A DNA stretch of 64,000 nt from Echria macrotheca (lineage: Eukaryota > Ascomycota > Sordariomycetes > Sordariales > Schizotheciaceae), in NCBI GenBank assembly GCA_030411725.1, contig MU839828.1, positions 3,906,001 through 3,970,000 of the forward strand, in the 5' to 3' direction. A program made the translations under genes and the position numbers. Positions within the stretch are counted from its first letter, which is position 1. The number at the start of each line of letters is the position of its first letter. The notes under the pieces are model-generated. The model had not been told where the DNA came from. It saw nothing but the letters and a program-made list of their open reading frames with translations, and made no database searches. This document shows, piece after piece, positions 10,078 to 20,789 of the stretch.

Positions 10078-10916
10078 GTTTGAAGGCAATGGTTTTGAGG
10101 TGAGAATTTTTGTTGATGCTCTCCTCGATGAGTTGGGGCAGGTGGCGAGGTGCCTCTGGGTCAAGTTTCTTACGAGGATAGAACGCGTTGGTCTTGGTGG
10201 AAAACCCAGGGGGTTGCTCAAGTCCGTAAGCCCTGCCTGTCTCGGAGCCGAGGTCCCGTCGACTAATCACCTAGTTCGTTGCCTCTGCACTATTCGAGGA
10301 GCATTTCAACCGGACCGATGACAGAGCCATCACCAACTGCTCCACCCACAGATCATCTTATGCAGCAACGGAAATGCCCCGGCTGTCACACCCCGCGTGT
10401 TGTTGTTCTTTGGTAGTGCATATGTGGGACTTAAGTCGAGTCAGACAGTTGAGCTGATCATAGGTGGTGTAGTTATTCCTTGTAAAAAGATAGATCTTGT
10501 GTAAGACTACGCGTATGGGTAGTGAGTGTTCAGATGTATCAGGGTAGTTCCTATTGGGAAGGTAGTATTGCGGCGGCCGGTTCTGTAGCCGAGTAGGTAC
10601 GTTGATGAAAAAGCTTGGTTCCGGATGCGAACCAGCTTGTGCCCCATACGCGCAGCCAAGCGGCCTACCCAAGCTCTTGCTCTAACCAAAAATAAAGAGA
10701 AGAGCCGAGTAGCGTTGTCAGCCTATCCAGGGATTCCAACCTCTCCTTGTGCCCACACTGTGGACACAAGGCAGATTTCGAGTTGTTCACGGCGTTGGTT
10801 TGCGCTGAAACGGGAAGAATACATGCGCCTCCAATATCACAGGCCAGAAGATCGACACATGTCGGCCGTGTCTATGAAAAACACCTGATGATAAGTTTGT
10901 ATCCTAGTCCCGCTAG
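10078..10916. other. intergenic, nothing recognised
   Basis: Likely right border of the peptide locus. No gene, repeat or RNA signal is seen in 840 bp. Confidence 0.45.
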
Positions 10917-11570
10917 TTACATATCGCCCCGGACCTGACGCTGGATCCGCTCGCGGATCTCAACAAACATGGCATCCACATCCTGCATCGAGTCGATGAG
11001 GATGATGTCCTCCTCATCCTCCTGCGGCAGCTCGATGTGGGCAACCTTCTCGCCCATGATGCGCGCAGCCAGCTCGGGCTCCTCGGCCCCGAGCGTCCTG
11101 CCCGACAACGTCTGCTCCGTAATTTGCATAATGACAAAGACAGACCGGATCGAGAGCGTGCGCATCGCGGCGCGGACGGCGTCGCGCGCATGTCGGCGCA
11201 TGGCGTAGCACGAGATGACGGCAGCGCAGTGCGGTCCTTGCTCCGGTTTCGCTTCTTGTTGCTCCGAGCTCCCTGCCTGCTTCGGGTCGCCGTCTGGAGT
11301 CGCCGGCCGGCGGAGGTCCGCCCGGAACCCGACCCGGTGGAGCTTGTCGAGCCAGATGCGTCCAAAGACCTGGCTGTAGTCGAAGCCCTTCTTCGATTGT
11401 GACGAGGCTCCGCGGTCTGATGAGCTGTGCACCATCTCGCCCTTGACCCAGGGGCAGCCGAGCGACTTGGACAGCGACACGGCGAGCGTCTCCTTGCCGG
11501 TGACGTGCGTCCCGGAGAGGAGCACTACGTAAACCATTGGCTGTGAATCATGTTGTCCGCTTTCGGCCAT
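10917..11570 (-). CDS. P-loop small-molecule kinase, gluconokinase-like
   Basis: 217 residues from the ATG at 11570; the frame is open further upstream, but the upstream part is Pro/Arg-rich and non-conserved in character. Near the N-terminus VYVVLLSGTHVTGKETLAVS is a P-loop strand-loop-helix with GKE-T in place of GK-S/T. The helix is followed by LGCPWVKGEMVH, an FGRIWLDKLHRVGF segment, a CYAMRRHARDAVR helix and RSVFVIMQI, the order of parts in gluconate/shikimate-type kinases. An insert of about 30 Gln/Glu/Pro-rich residues separates the two halves. The substrate is unknown. It is transcribed away from the sugar symporter next door, which would fit a sugar-acid role, but that is inference. 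Confidence 0.6.
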   Translation of the reverse strand: MAESGQHDSQPMVYVVLLSGTHVTGKETLAVSLSKSLGCPWVKGEMVHSSSDRGASSQSKKGFDYSQVFGRIWLDKLHRVGFRADLRRPATPDGDPKQAGSSEQQEAKPEQGPHCAAVISCYAMRRHARDAVRAAMRTLSIRSVFVIMQITEQTLSGRTLGAEEPELAARIMGEKVAHIELPQEDEEDIILIDSMQDVDAMFVEIRERIQRQVRGDM

Positions 11571-12248
11571 CGTGTGGTGCTGGTGGAGAAGTTGCCAAAA
11601 ACCAGGGCGTGGCAGGGCGGAGGCGAGCAGACTGTTGACCGCCAACGGCAAAGGTATTTGTCGGTGCTGTGTTTGGCTCCCGCACCGCTCGGCACTGACG
11701 GCGGGTAAAGGGCCACATGTGACAAACTTGGGGGGTATGTAGTATTCTTTAACCGGGGCAGGCGTGTCCGTCTCTTTTCTTACATATCTCCCGGGAATAG
11801 GCGCCCCCCGACAGAGATGCATTATTATACGCCGCATCGCTGCGTTCGGAAGACGACCGCCCCCTCTGGGAGTGTGACGGTAGAACAACGAGTCACCAAC
11901 AGCTAAGGTGTTTCATGCTATCCGCGAACGCGATTGGCCTTCCCTATCTGATAATGCTACCCTACCTTAGCCATATGCCTGCATCACCAGTCTTTTTTGG
12001 CTATTGACGAAACTCAGACTATCATCTTCGGACACTGTTTGTGTTTTTCCTCGAATAGTCGCAAGTCAGGCAGCATTCGTCTTCAAAGTCCTTGATTCCT
12101 TGATCCTCCGCGGAAGGGTTGTCGTCCGCACCTCCTACCAACCTTCCTGCTTAGCGTCCTCGCCTTCTTCCGGCTTCTCCCGGGCACGGCTCACAGTATC
12201 AGTCACAGAGAGAGTGAGAGACGCACTTCTGAATGCACAACCTTGGCG
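11571..12248. promoter_or_regulatory. divergent promoter, kinase and sugar symporter
   Basis: 678 bp separate the two divergently read start codons. No clear operator was found by eye. Confidence 0.4.
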
Positions 12249-13889
12249 ATGGAGAGAACCAGAGACAGATTCCATCCCGCACTTACTACCGCTGGGTTTG
12301 GAGGGTAAGTTTGCTCAACACGTAATCCAGTTACGAAGCTCTCTCAGTATCTAGGTTGCTAACAACTCCAGAGTCCAGGTCGTCTTCTCATTGATTTCAG
12401 GTCAGGCTGTGGTGAGTTTACGCTTTTCGTCTCGTGTTGATGGACTGAATCTCACTCTCATTTAGACTCATCTCACATCTCTCGGCCTGAGCAAGTCCGC
12501 AATTGCCATCCTACTGGCTGGACTTCCCCTTTGTGGAACAATATGTCAGCCCTATTTTGGCAGCTGGAGTGATCAGTCCGCGTTGCGATGGGGTCGACGG
12601 AGACCTTTCATCGTCGCAGGGACGGCCGTCCTGGTCTCCTCGCTTTGTGTACTGGCCTGGGCGGACCTGATCATCCAAGGCTTGTTCTCAGACTTGGTGT
12701 CTCCGGAATCTCTTAGACTGTTGCTTGTCTTGCTCGCCATGCTATCGACACTGGCCATGTTCATCGCCATCCAGGCAATCATCGTCGGACAGCGAGCTGT
12801 CATCACCGACAACCGCACCATCGTTCAGCAGTCTGAAGCACATACATGGGCTGGCCGCCACATCAACATCTCAGGGACGCTGGGCTATCTGGCTGCATTC
12901 CTCAATCACCCGGAACACGTCGTCGGAGTTCACCAAACTGCGTTTTCACGAACGACAGTACCCACAATTGTGTTTCTCGTATTTGCCGTTGGATTGACGT
13001 GCTATTGCAATCCAGAGAAACAAAGGACAACTCTAGCCCCAGGAGATCGACATGAAGGCAGTCTCAAACTCATTCGTCAAGTCTTTTTTGGTCCGTCCAG
13101 CAACATGCGGACCATCTTCATTATCCAGTTTCTTTCCTGGCTAGGATGGTTTCCATTCTTGTACTACATAGTCTCGTGAGTTGGGTCATGTTCGACACCA
13201 GTTATTCATGTTAGAGCTAACACGATGCAGATATGTCAACAGTTTTGGTGAGACAACGAGCCGTACTAGAAGCAAGCACGTCTCAAGTAACTAACACGGT
13301 TGCAGAACCACGAGCCGGGTTCTATACGGCCGTGCACACCATTCCAGGTGCACTCGCTCCACTTTCATACTCAACAGTGTCCTTGTTCACAGCGCTTCTT
13401 TTGCCGAATATTTCCGCGACCGATACAGGGGGCTGGACCACAATCCTTTTCCGTCCTCAAAACCTCTGGCTCGTATCAAACCTCATATTCGGCTTCGCTA
13501 TGCTCGGCACTATCTTCGTCAACACGGCCACGGGGACGGTCCTGCTTTTCAGTGTGGTCGGCATCAGCTGGGCTATCACGCACAGAGTGCCATACTCCCT
13601 GCTTGGAGACGAACTCTCCCAGGAATCGCCAGAGGGGCGGACGCAAGAAGACTTGTCGAGAAGTCATGGATTGGTATATGGGGTTCATTACATGGCTATT
13701 TGCCTGCCCCAGATCTTCATCATGTCAGTCATGAGTGTGGTGTGGATGTCTGCCGATATGACAGGGGGCAGTGCACTTGGAGTCGTGTGGTTCCTGCGTC
13801 TTGGCGGCGTGTCGGCACTGCTTGCTGCGTATTGCACCACCCGGCTCGAGCAAGCGACACCCGAGAAGGGGCGGGGATTGTCTGTATGA
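12249..13889 (+). CDS. GPH-family sugar:proton symporter (sucrose-transporter type)
   Basis: Five exons: 12249-12304, 12372-12411, 12466-13175, 13231-13247 and 13306-13889, giving 468 residues in consistent phase. The N-terminal half shows VQVVFS, TSLGLSKS, the CQPYFGSWSD loop and LRWGRRRPFI; that charged loop is the signature of fungal and plant sucrose/alpha-glucoside symporters. About twelve hydrophobic segments follow. The protein is somewhat short for the family because the loop between helices 6 and 7 is reduced. It should import a disaccharide with protons across the plasma membrane. Alternative substrates within the family cannot be separated by eye. Confidence 0.82.
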
Positions 13890-13987
13890 AGGCGCAACCT
13901 AAAACACATTCAATCCGCTTGTGTCATATTGGACAGAGAAGGGGCGAAAAATGTTCACCAACTCTTCCCCCCGGAAAGAGGCAAAAA

Positions 13988-14076
13988 TGGGATAACCAGG
14001 AATCGAACCTGGGTCCTCTCGGTCGCTGTCGGAGCAAGTCCACAACGAGAAGTACTGACCACTATACTATTATCCC
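13988..14076 (-). tRNA. tRNA-His(GTG): tRNA-His (GTG) with a 17-nt intron
   Basis: The minus strand folds into a full cloverleaf: 7-bp acceptor GGGATAA/TTATCCC, D-arm GTATAGTGGTCAGTAC, anticodon stem TCTCG/CGAGA with loop TT-GTG-G...C, and a T-arm CCAGG-TTCGATT-CCTGG. A 17-nt intron (14039-14023) sits one base after the anticodon, the canonical nuclear position. A T-rich tail follows on the minus strand, as expected for a pol III terminator. Discriminator base A. Confidence 0.92.
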
Positions 14077-14612
14077 TGTTTGATGCATATACGGTGCCAA
14101 ATTGTTGTCTATGTTGATGATGGGCTACGATCGCCGTCCTGCTCAGGGGGTCGGATCCCAATGAAAGCGCCAAGACGAGGATTTCCAACCGCGAAAGCCC
14201 TCTGGCTGTTCCATAGGCCACCAAGCCGGGGCTTTAGCAGGCGGTATTGTTGCGATCTGTCGGCAATACTAGGTACGAGGCAAATAGTCGCAGACTGTGG
14301 GAGACGGACAAGGAGATCTAGGTGAATTCCCCGGGGTCAGCGCCCGAATACGGATACTAGGAAACTGTAGTCTTGCCCCTGCTAATCCTCAGCTCCGGCT
14401 ACCTAGCTCCAGGGGCACAGCACCTGTAGGATTTATCGGATGCAACCTTAAATGATTGGTGGTTGGCGATTGGTTCGCACAGTGAAAGATCGATCACCAA
14501 CCAAGAGCTCCCCGTCATCTTCAACATTTTCTGACACTCAAAATTCACTCAAATTTCCATTCTTCCCTTACAACCATCCACATCGACAGCAGCTAGCGCG
14601 CTCACAACCGCC
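14077..14612. other. promoter region of the GMC oxidoreductase
   Basis: No gene between the tRNA and the next start codon. A pyrimidine/AC-rich leader precedes the ATG, as in many fungal 5' UTRs. Confidence 0.4.
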
Positions 14613-16648
14613 ATGTGGCCTCTATCATCGTATCCCGAGTTATCCGCGCACGAGGTCGACGGCAAGACATACGACTATGTTATCGTCGGAGGTAAGATCG
14701 CGTCCCTCAAGATCGGCGAATGTCAGACGCTGACCCAGAAAAAGGCGGCACAGCAGGATGCGTCCTCGCGTCGCGTCTCTCTGAAGACCCGTCCGTGACT
14801 GTCCTCGTCCTGGAAAAGGGTCGCGTACGGGACAACCTGCTGTCGCGCATGCCGCTCCTATCGCAGGCCTTCCGTCTCCCCGGTCTGCAGTCTGTCAAGC
14901 GCAAGTCGGAGCCGGTCGCGCACCTGGGCGGCGCCAAGATGGAGATCTGGTCAGCTGAGGCAATTGGTGGTGCAACGCGCATCAACGGCATGCTGCTGAC
15001 ACGCGGCGTTCCGGGGGGTTATCAGCAGTGGGCGACCGAGTTCGGCCTCGACCAGTGGTCCTGGGACAAGGTCGAGCCTTACTTTCGCCGCAGTGAGAAC
15101 GCTGTTGGACGCCCAGACGCGACATATCGCGGTCACGATGGGCCTGTCGAGAATCGCCTGGGCAGGTTCGAGCTGGGATCATACGAACCGTTCAAGAAGT
15201 CGGCCGAGGCACTTGGGCTGCCCATCGAGAGCGATCTGAACAACCCCAAATGTAGTGCTCAAGGATGTTTTGATCTGGACCAGACCATCGATGCGAAAGG
15301 CACGCGCTTGTCGGCGTACCGCGTGTGGTTGAACGCCGATATCGCGAGGAAGAGGCGTAATCACCTGAGCGTCTGCACAGGGGTAGTGGCGTCGAGACTG
15401 GTGTTGAACGACAAGGCGGATACGGTTACTGCGGTGCAGATACAGGCCGTGGGTGCGCAGGGCAAGGACTACACCGTCAAGGCGAGACGCGAGGTGATTC
15501 TTTGCGGTGGTGCGCTCTGCACGCCTCAGCTGCTTATGCTCAGGTAAGACCCCGATGTATGACTGAAATGGGGAGAAACTCATGAGGGCAGTGGTATCGG
15601 TCCGAACGAAGAGCTCAATCGCCACGGTATTCCCGTTCGCCGAGAGTTTCCATGGGTTGGGGACCTGCTCGACCACGTCTCCATTCCGATAATGGTAGAA
15701 ATGCCGAGAAAAGACACGCTTCACATCGTCGAGAACATCCTTACACTCTTGTGGCACCTGTTCCTGTGGCTAGTCTTCGGCACCGGTGTGCTCGGATCGA
15801 GCTCGACCCCGACTAGCATCTTCTACCGCACCGGGGCCCTCGACGAGAAGACGATGACAATCAGCCGCCGCGACAAGGACGGAAAGGACGCCATGGACGC
15901 TTCGCAGCCGAGGAATATCCCCAACGTCGAGGTCATGCTCATCGCCATCGGCACACATCGCGTTTCCACGCCGGGGCTGAACCTCTTCAGCTGGTACACC
16001 ACCCTGGTCCAGCCATTTTCCCACGGTCGTATCCGGCTCTACTCGGCCAACCCCCAGGACCACCCGAAGGTACAGCACCCAGTTCTGGACGACGAGAGAG
16101 ACCGTGTCGATATGCGCAGAGCCGCTCGCTTCTCGATGCACCTTGCCGAGAAATTTACCGACTTCTACCCGCACCCGGCTCCGCTGGCGTTCTACCCCGG
16201 CATGGACCTGAAATATCTCGACTCGATCTACAATGGCACCTGGAAGACGTACAAGCCGGCAAAGCTCCACGGACCCGTCCCAGGCGGCAAGTATCCCACC
16301 GACGAATCCGCCGCGTCCGCCAGTGACCTCGATCTGCGCAAGGCGACGGCTGCAGCTGAAGCAGGTAAATCGTGGCGGAACGTCACCGACGAGGAGATCG
16401 ATGAATATTGCAAGCGCATGGCACTGTCAACGTTGCACTACAGCTCGACCTGCCGCATGTCTGCGAAGCCGGAGGACGGCGTGGTCGACCAGCGCCTGAG
16501 GGTGCATGGGTTCCAGAACCTGCGGATTGCGGATGCTAGTGTCTTTCCGTATATCCCGAGCGGGCATACCATGGCGCCGTCAATCATGGTTGCTGAGCGG
16601 TGCGCCGATTTCTTGAAGGACGAGTGGGACGAGAGGAAGGGGAAGTGA
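14613..16648 (+). CDS. GMC oxidoreductase (FAD alcohol dehydrogenase/oxidase)
   Basis: Three exons, 14613-14691, 14745-15543 and 15592-16648, give 644 residues. The first junction restores the FAD-binding motif YDYVIVGGGTAGCVLASRLS, the second reads LLMLSGIGP, the family signature 2 segment. GGATRINGMLLTRG is the flavin-contact loop. The C-terminal catalytic region has HYSSTCRM and, later, PSGHTMAPSIMVAE, giving the expected pair of active-site His positions (the second is often His or Asn). No signal peptide, so it is probably intracellular. The family oxidises alcohols, choline, aryl alcohols or glucose; substrate is not predictable here. Confidence 0.88.
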
Positions 16649-17818
16649 TGCGGCGATAGGATATGTATCTCGACATGGTTGTGGTCGTTACCGTTTTCTG
16701 TGCCATTAAATTAAGCTCATGTCGCGTCTTGATCAAGCTTCGGGAGGTTGGGTTTCGCAATTTGGAGGAAGGGTCTTGGACATTCCGAGTTTCCATCCCA
16801 CCTTCGGCAGATCGAAATTTCAGCCAATCAAACAAGTGAATGACAGATAAGTGGGTCCGGGGTGAAAATGCGGGGTAATCGCAGGTCCCGATTTCAAGCG
16901 CCGTTCTGCCCTACGAATCAATCGCCAACTTCATCCGAGATTTGCAATGTTGTGGAAACCTGACGAAACGAATAGGACCAGCGCCGCGACTCCCCAAGCA
17001 AGTCGAGACTTAACCTGGACAAGTATACCTTACATCTTCGTCATACCACTCACCCGGCTTTCTCACTCGGATAATGGACCAACTTCACCCTGTGCTCCAA
17101 AGGTTGCGGTTGCTCGTGTGGAAAGCGCCGGATTTGAGTGCGGTCAACTGGGTTCGTTGCTTTCACACCATGTGAGCAGATTTGGATGCCCGTCCGCAGA
17201 TAGTACTCAAACTCGACCTGAGTATTATCTTGGTTAAGGTGAGGCGACGGCCCGTCTGTGTCCTTCCGCCTTCTCTCGAGGCCGCTGTTCGCAGACGGGG
17301 GAACTGCCAGTGGGTAATGGAACTCCGCTCCTAACTTGAACTTCAGTGTCTTAAACGGCTCCAAGTTCTTCCAGCAAAGATCGACTTCACATATCCAACA
17401 CGACGGAATTCTGTGTTGAAAACCGGGATTAATGCTCGACTTCGCACCGACAGGACAGAAACATCAAGCGGCGCGAACCTGGCTAATAACACGGCAGAAG
17501 CGCGCCAGTCAAACGTTGGCGCATCGACCACCTCGGGGGCAACTCCCCGCATATTAGATCGAGTATTAACGCTTTGTTCTTCCGTGGAGGAAAAACTTTC
17601 TGGACCATCTAATCAGGGGAACGAAACTCAACCAGGTTCCCAGAAGGGCCATGAGCGGTTGGGAAGTCGGCATGTTTCACTTTGCCGACCATGCTTCCTC
17701 ATGTAGATTCGGGACTTTGGGGTCCGCACAGGACAACATTTAAAGATGCCTGGGTTGCCTTGGAGGTTTGCAGACCACCACACCTGCTTGGTCAGTTTCA
17801 CACCGACGGGGCATCACC
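16649..17818. other. intergenic, promoter of the GH62 gene
   Basis: 1.17 kb. Short open frames on both strands lack any family feature. Nothing else recognised. Confidence 0.45.
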
Positions 17819-18814
17819 ATGAAGCCTTTTGGGACCAACGGCAGCCTCTTGTCGGCCTGCATCACGGTGCTGGCAGCGTCGACAGTGACGGCACAAAACG
17901 AGACGGCGACATGTGATCTCCCGACAACCTACAAGTGGACCTCGTCGGGTGCCCTTGCGAATCCAAAGTCGGGATGGGTTTCCTTGAAAGACTTTAGCTC
18001 CACCATGTACCAGGGCAAGCACATCGTCTATGCCAGCAACGTCGCCGGATCGACCTACGGGTCCATGAATTTCGGTCTGTTTTCGAACTGGTCCGACATG
18101 GCAAGCGCGCCTCAAAACGGCATGTCCTTTGCCGCCGTCGCACCCACCATCTTCTACTTCGCCCCCAAAGACATCTGGGTTCTCTGCTACCAGTGGGGAC
18201 CTACGTCGTTTACCTACCGAACGTCGAAAGACCCGTCCAATGCCAACGGCTGGGGCTCTGCGCAAGCCCTCTTCTCCGGAAAGATCAGTGGATCCAGCAC
18301 CGGTGTCATCGACCAGACCGTCATCGGCGACAGCACCAACATGTACCTGTTCTTCGCAGGTGACAACGGCAAGATCTACCGAGCCAGCATGCCGATCGGC
18401 AACTTCCCCGGCAATTTCGGGTCAACCTCAGCCACCATCATGAGCGACTCGACCAACAACCTATTCGAGGCCGTCCAGGTATACACACTCCAGGGCCAGA
18501 AGAAATATCTGATGATCGTCGAGGCCATCGGCAGCGGGGGCCGTTACTTCCGCTCCTTCACAGCCACCAGCCTCGATGGCACGTGGACTCCCAACGCCGC
18601 GTCCGAGAGCAACCCGTTCGCCGGAAAGAAGAACAGCGGTGCCAGCTGGACGAACGACATCAGCCACGGCGACCTTGTTCGCACCAATCCCGACCAGACC
18701 ATGACCATCGACCCGTGCCATCTGCAGCTTCTCTATCAGGGCAAGGCGCCTGGTGCCAGCGGCGCGTACGATCAGCTCCCCTGGAGGCCTGGCGTCCTCA
18801 CATTGCAGCGATAG
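17819..18814 (+). CDS. secreted GH62 alpha-L-arabinofuranosidase
   Basis: 331 residues, intronless. The signal peptide is about 25 residues and ends ASTVTAQ. The mature enzyme begins with [13 protein letters not shown] and runs through SLKDFS....GKHIVYAS, a central [10 protein letters not shown] strand, [11 protein letters not shown] and a GRYFRSFTA...GTWTP repeat blade, which is the GH62 five-bladed beta-propeller order with its acidic active-site residues. There is no carbohydrate-binding module, so it is the single-domain form. It removes arabinose side groups from arabinoxylan outside the cell. Placement beside sugar-import genes fits plant-cell-wall use. Confidence 0.93.
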   Translation: MKPFGTNGSLLSACITVLAASTVTAQNETATCDLPTTYKWTSSGALANPKSGWVSLKDFSSTMYQGKHIVYASNVAGSTYGSMNFGLFSNWSDMASAPQNGMSFAAVAPTIFYFAPKDIWVLCYQWGPTSFTYRTSKDPSNANGWGSAQALFSGKISGSSTGVIDQTVIGDSTNMYLFFAGDNGKIYRASMPIGNFPGNFGSTSATIMSDSTNNLFEAVQVYTLQGQKKYLMIVEAIGSGGRYFRSFTATSLDGTWTPNAASESNPFAGKKNSGASWTNDISHGDLVRTNPDQTMTIDPCHLQLLYQGKAPGASGAYDQLPWRPGVLTLQR

Positions 18815-19583
18815 ATGGGGTTGCTTCGCCGTTCGGAGATCTGAAGGCATCTTCTAGCTGAAGTGTAATCCTCACTCGAGGAACCCATGGGAGGCGGAGT
18901 GTTCCTAGGGCATGTAGCCACTTGCATGCAGAAAATCAAATCTTTGGTCCCCAAATTTGGCATTTGATAGGGGTCGACCCCCCTTTTGCTACCTGGGCAT
19001 CCCCTCGCAATAGCGTTTTACGCATCTGCCCTTTAACCTACTGTTGATAGTTTTCCTAAAAGCTGTATATATACTTCTCATATGCCTATCTACTGTATGT
19101 AAGGGGATTTAAATTTATAAAAATGAAAGTATAAGGTAGGGTTAGCGCGTTTGCTAAAACTTTGGACGCGCCATAGGACCTCGGTAAAGACCTACCAGAT
19201 ATCATTTCTCGTGAATAAAAGGTCAGAAAACCCCCAAATTCAACCAGTGGACTTCTGGCCCACTTCATAGCGTACGCTGAATCAATGAATCTGACTACAA
19301 TACGAGGAACTTGATATGTGCCGTCCCAACCCGCTAAGTGCAAATCCCTTGCTTGGGTGGGAGACCAAGCTTCATACACCAACACCGCTTTCTCATCAGT
19401 ACTGCTTGTAACTTCGTGGGCTGGTTCTGGCTACCTGTAATACTTGAAAAAACTAGAGGAACAAGATTCTGAGGCTTACGGTGTCGGTCTGGGGGCCATA
19501 TGGATCGCAACATCTTGCTCAAAATTGTGTATCGCACTGCGCTCGAACTAGTCTGCACTAAGACCGTAGAGTCTGATGTACAG
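18815..19583. other. convergent intergenic, AT-rich, 5S-like fragment
   Basis: The 3' flanks of the GH62 and beta-lactamase-fold genes. Positions 18.96-19.13 kb are noticeably AT-rich. At 19321-19367 there is a stretch that resembles part of a 5S rRNA gene (see findings). Confidence 0.45.
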
Positions 19584-20789
19584 TCAGGCAAACGTCTTCC
19601 AAGCGTCCTTCATAAACAACTCGGCGAGGCCATGCGCCTTTTCATCCCCAAAGGGAATCAGCTGTGTCGCAAAGAATAACGCTAGACCCTTTTCTCGGTT
19701 GACTGCCCACCGCACGTTTGGCGAACCCTCCCAGGTAATGGTCCCGTCCGGAATACCCCAGCGTTCCTGGCTACCACTCCCCATCACCATCACGCCTGCC
19801 GCCGTCCAGTTGACCGACGGCGGACCATCGCCACTCGTTGTCACAGGCGACCCGGTACAGTACTTCCAGTTCTCCGGATCTCCTCGGAGTTTGTCCAGCG
19901 CCGGCCCCGTGAGTTGTCCGTCGCTAAACAGCAAATCCACAAGATTCCTGTCCCGCAACAACTTCGACTCCGAGGATAGTAGATCTCTGAGAATTTTCTT
20001 GATATCAGAGATACTACAAGTCAACCCCTGCGTCTGCCCATCCGCCTCCACGAGCACTCCCTCCTTCCTCTCAACCATGCGCAACCTCCTCTCCCAAACC
20101 GGTGGGGTTTCCGCGGGCACGTACGTTGAAGCCTCCAAGCCGAGCGGCTCAAAGACATTCGTGCGCATATAGCCCAGAAAATTGGCCCCGTCTTTGCTCC
20201 CGTCGGCTTCCTTCGCGGCAAGCCGAGCAACGAGGAGCTGCGCCCAGTGCGTGCTGCTCCCGTACGCGAAGCCCTCGCCTGGCTCAGCGACCAGCGGCTT
20301 CGACAAGTTCCTCACGATGAACGACTTGGCGTCGGGAGGGTAGAGCGGCGCCGGGTCCGTGGCGAGATACCTGGCGATGGCGGGGTCGTCGGTCGAGGAC
20401 AGGCCGCTTGTGTGCAGCAGCAGGTGGCGGAGCGTGATTTTCTTGGTGGCGGGGACGAGCTGGAATGAGGAGGTTGATGAGGGGTCGTGGGTGATGATGG
20501 GGAGTCGGTCCAGTTCGGGGAGGACGGCGCTGACGGGCTCGTCGAGGGCGAGGGTGCCGCGCTCGACGAGTTGGAGGGCCGCGATGTGAGTGAGGAATTT
20601 TCCTGCCGACATGATGGCCACGGTGCTGTCGGGGTCCAGTGGTGGAGCATTGGGGTCGAGGGATTGAAAGCCAGCAGCGTGGTGGTAGAGTGTGGTGGCG
20701 GAGCGGTTGATGACGAAGGCGATGGCGCCGAGGACGTCTCTGGTTTCGGGGGAGGTGGCTTGGGCAAGTTGGCGCTCGAAGTTCTCCAT
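19584..20789 (-). CDS. serine beta-lactamase-fold hydrolase/acyltransferase (LovD/EstB-like)
   Basis: 401 residues, intronless. The catalytic Ser-x-x-Lys is S61-A-G-K64 in VAIMSAGKFLTHIAALQLVE, followed by the family pattern GTLALDEPV and a ITLRHLLLHTSGL block. The second active-site motif is Tyr-Gly-Ser at 176-178 (FAYGSSTHWAQLL). A C-terminal WGIPDGTITWEGSPNVRW strand is the substrate-side segment. No signal peptide is present, so this is an intracellular member, like the acyltransferases of polyketide pathways (LovD) or esterases, and not a resistance enzyme. Substrate unknown. Confidence 0.87.
   Translation of the reverse strand: MENFERQLAQATSPETRDVLGAIAFVINRSATTLYHHAAGFQSLDPNAPPLDPDSTVAIMSAGKFLTHIAALQLVERGTLALDEPVSAVLPELDRLPIITHDPSSTSSFQLVPATKKITLRHLLLHTSGLSSTDDPAIARYLATDPAPLYPPDAKSFIVRNLSKPLVAEPGEGFAYGSSTHWAQLLVARLAAKEADGSKDGANFLGYMRTNVFEPLGLEASTYVPAETPPVWERRLRMVERKEGVLVEADGQTQGLTCSISDIKKILRDLLSSESKLLRDRNLVDLLFSDGQLTGPALDKLRGDPENWKYCTGSPVTTSGDGPPSVNWTAAGVMVMGSGSQERWGIPDGTITWEGSPNVRWAVNREKGLALFFATQLIPFGDEKAHGLAELFMKDAWKTFA

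Noticed and set aside
19130..19140. TAGGGTTAG, a telomere-like hexamer
   Set aside because: Single occurrence with no repeat array, so it is chance.
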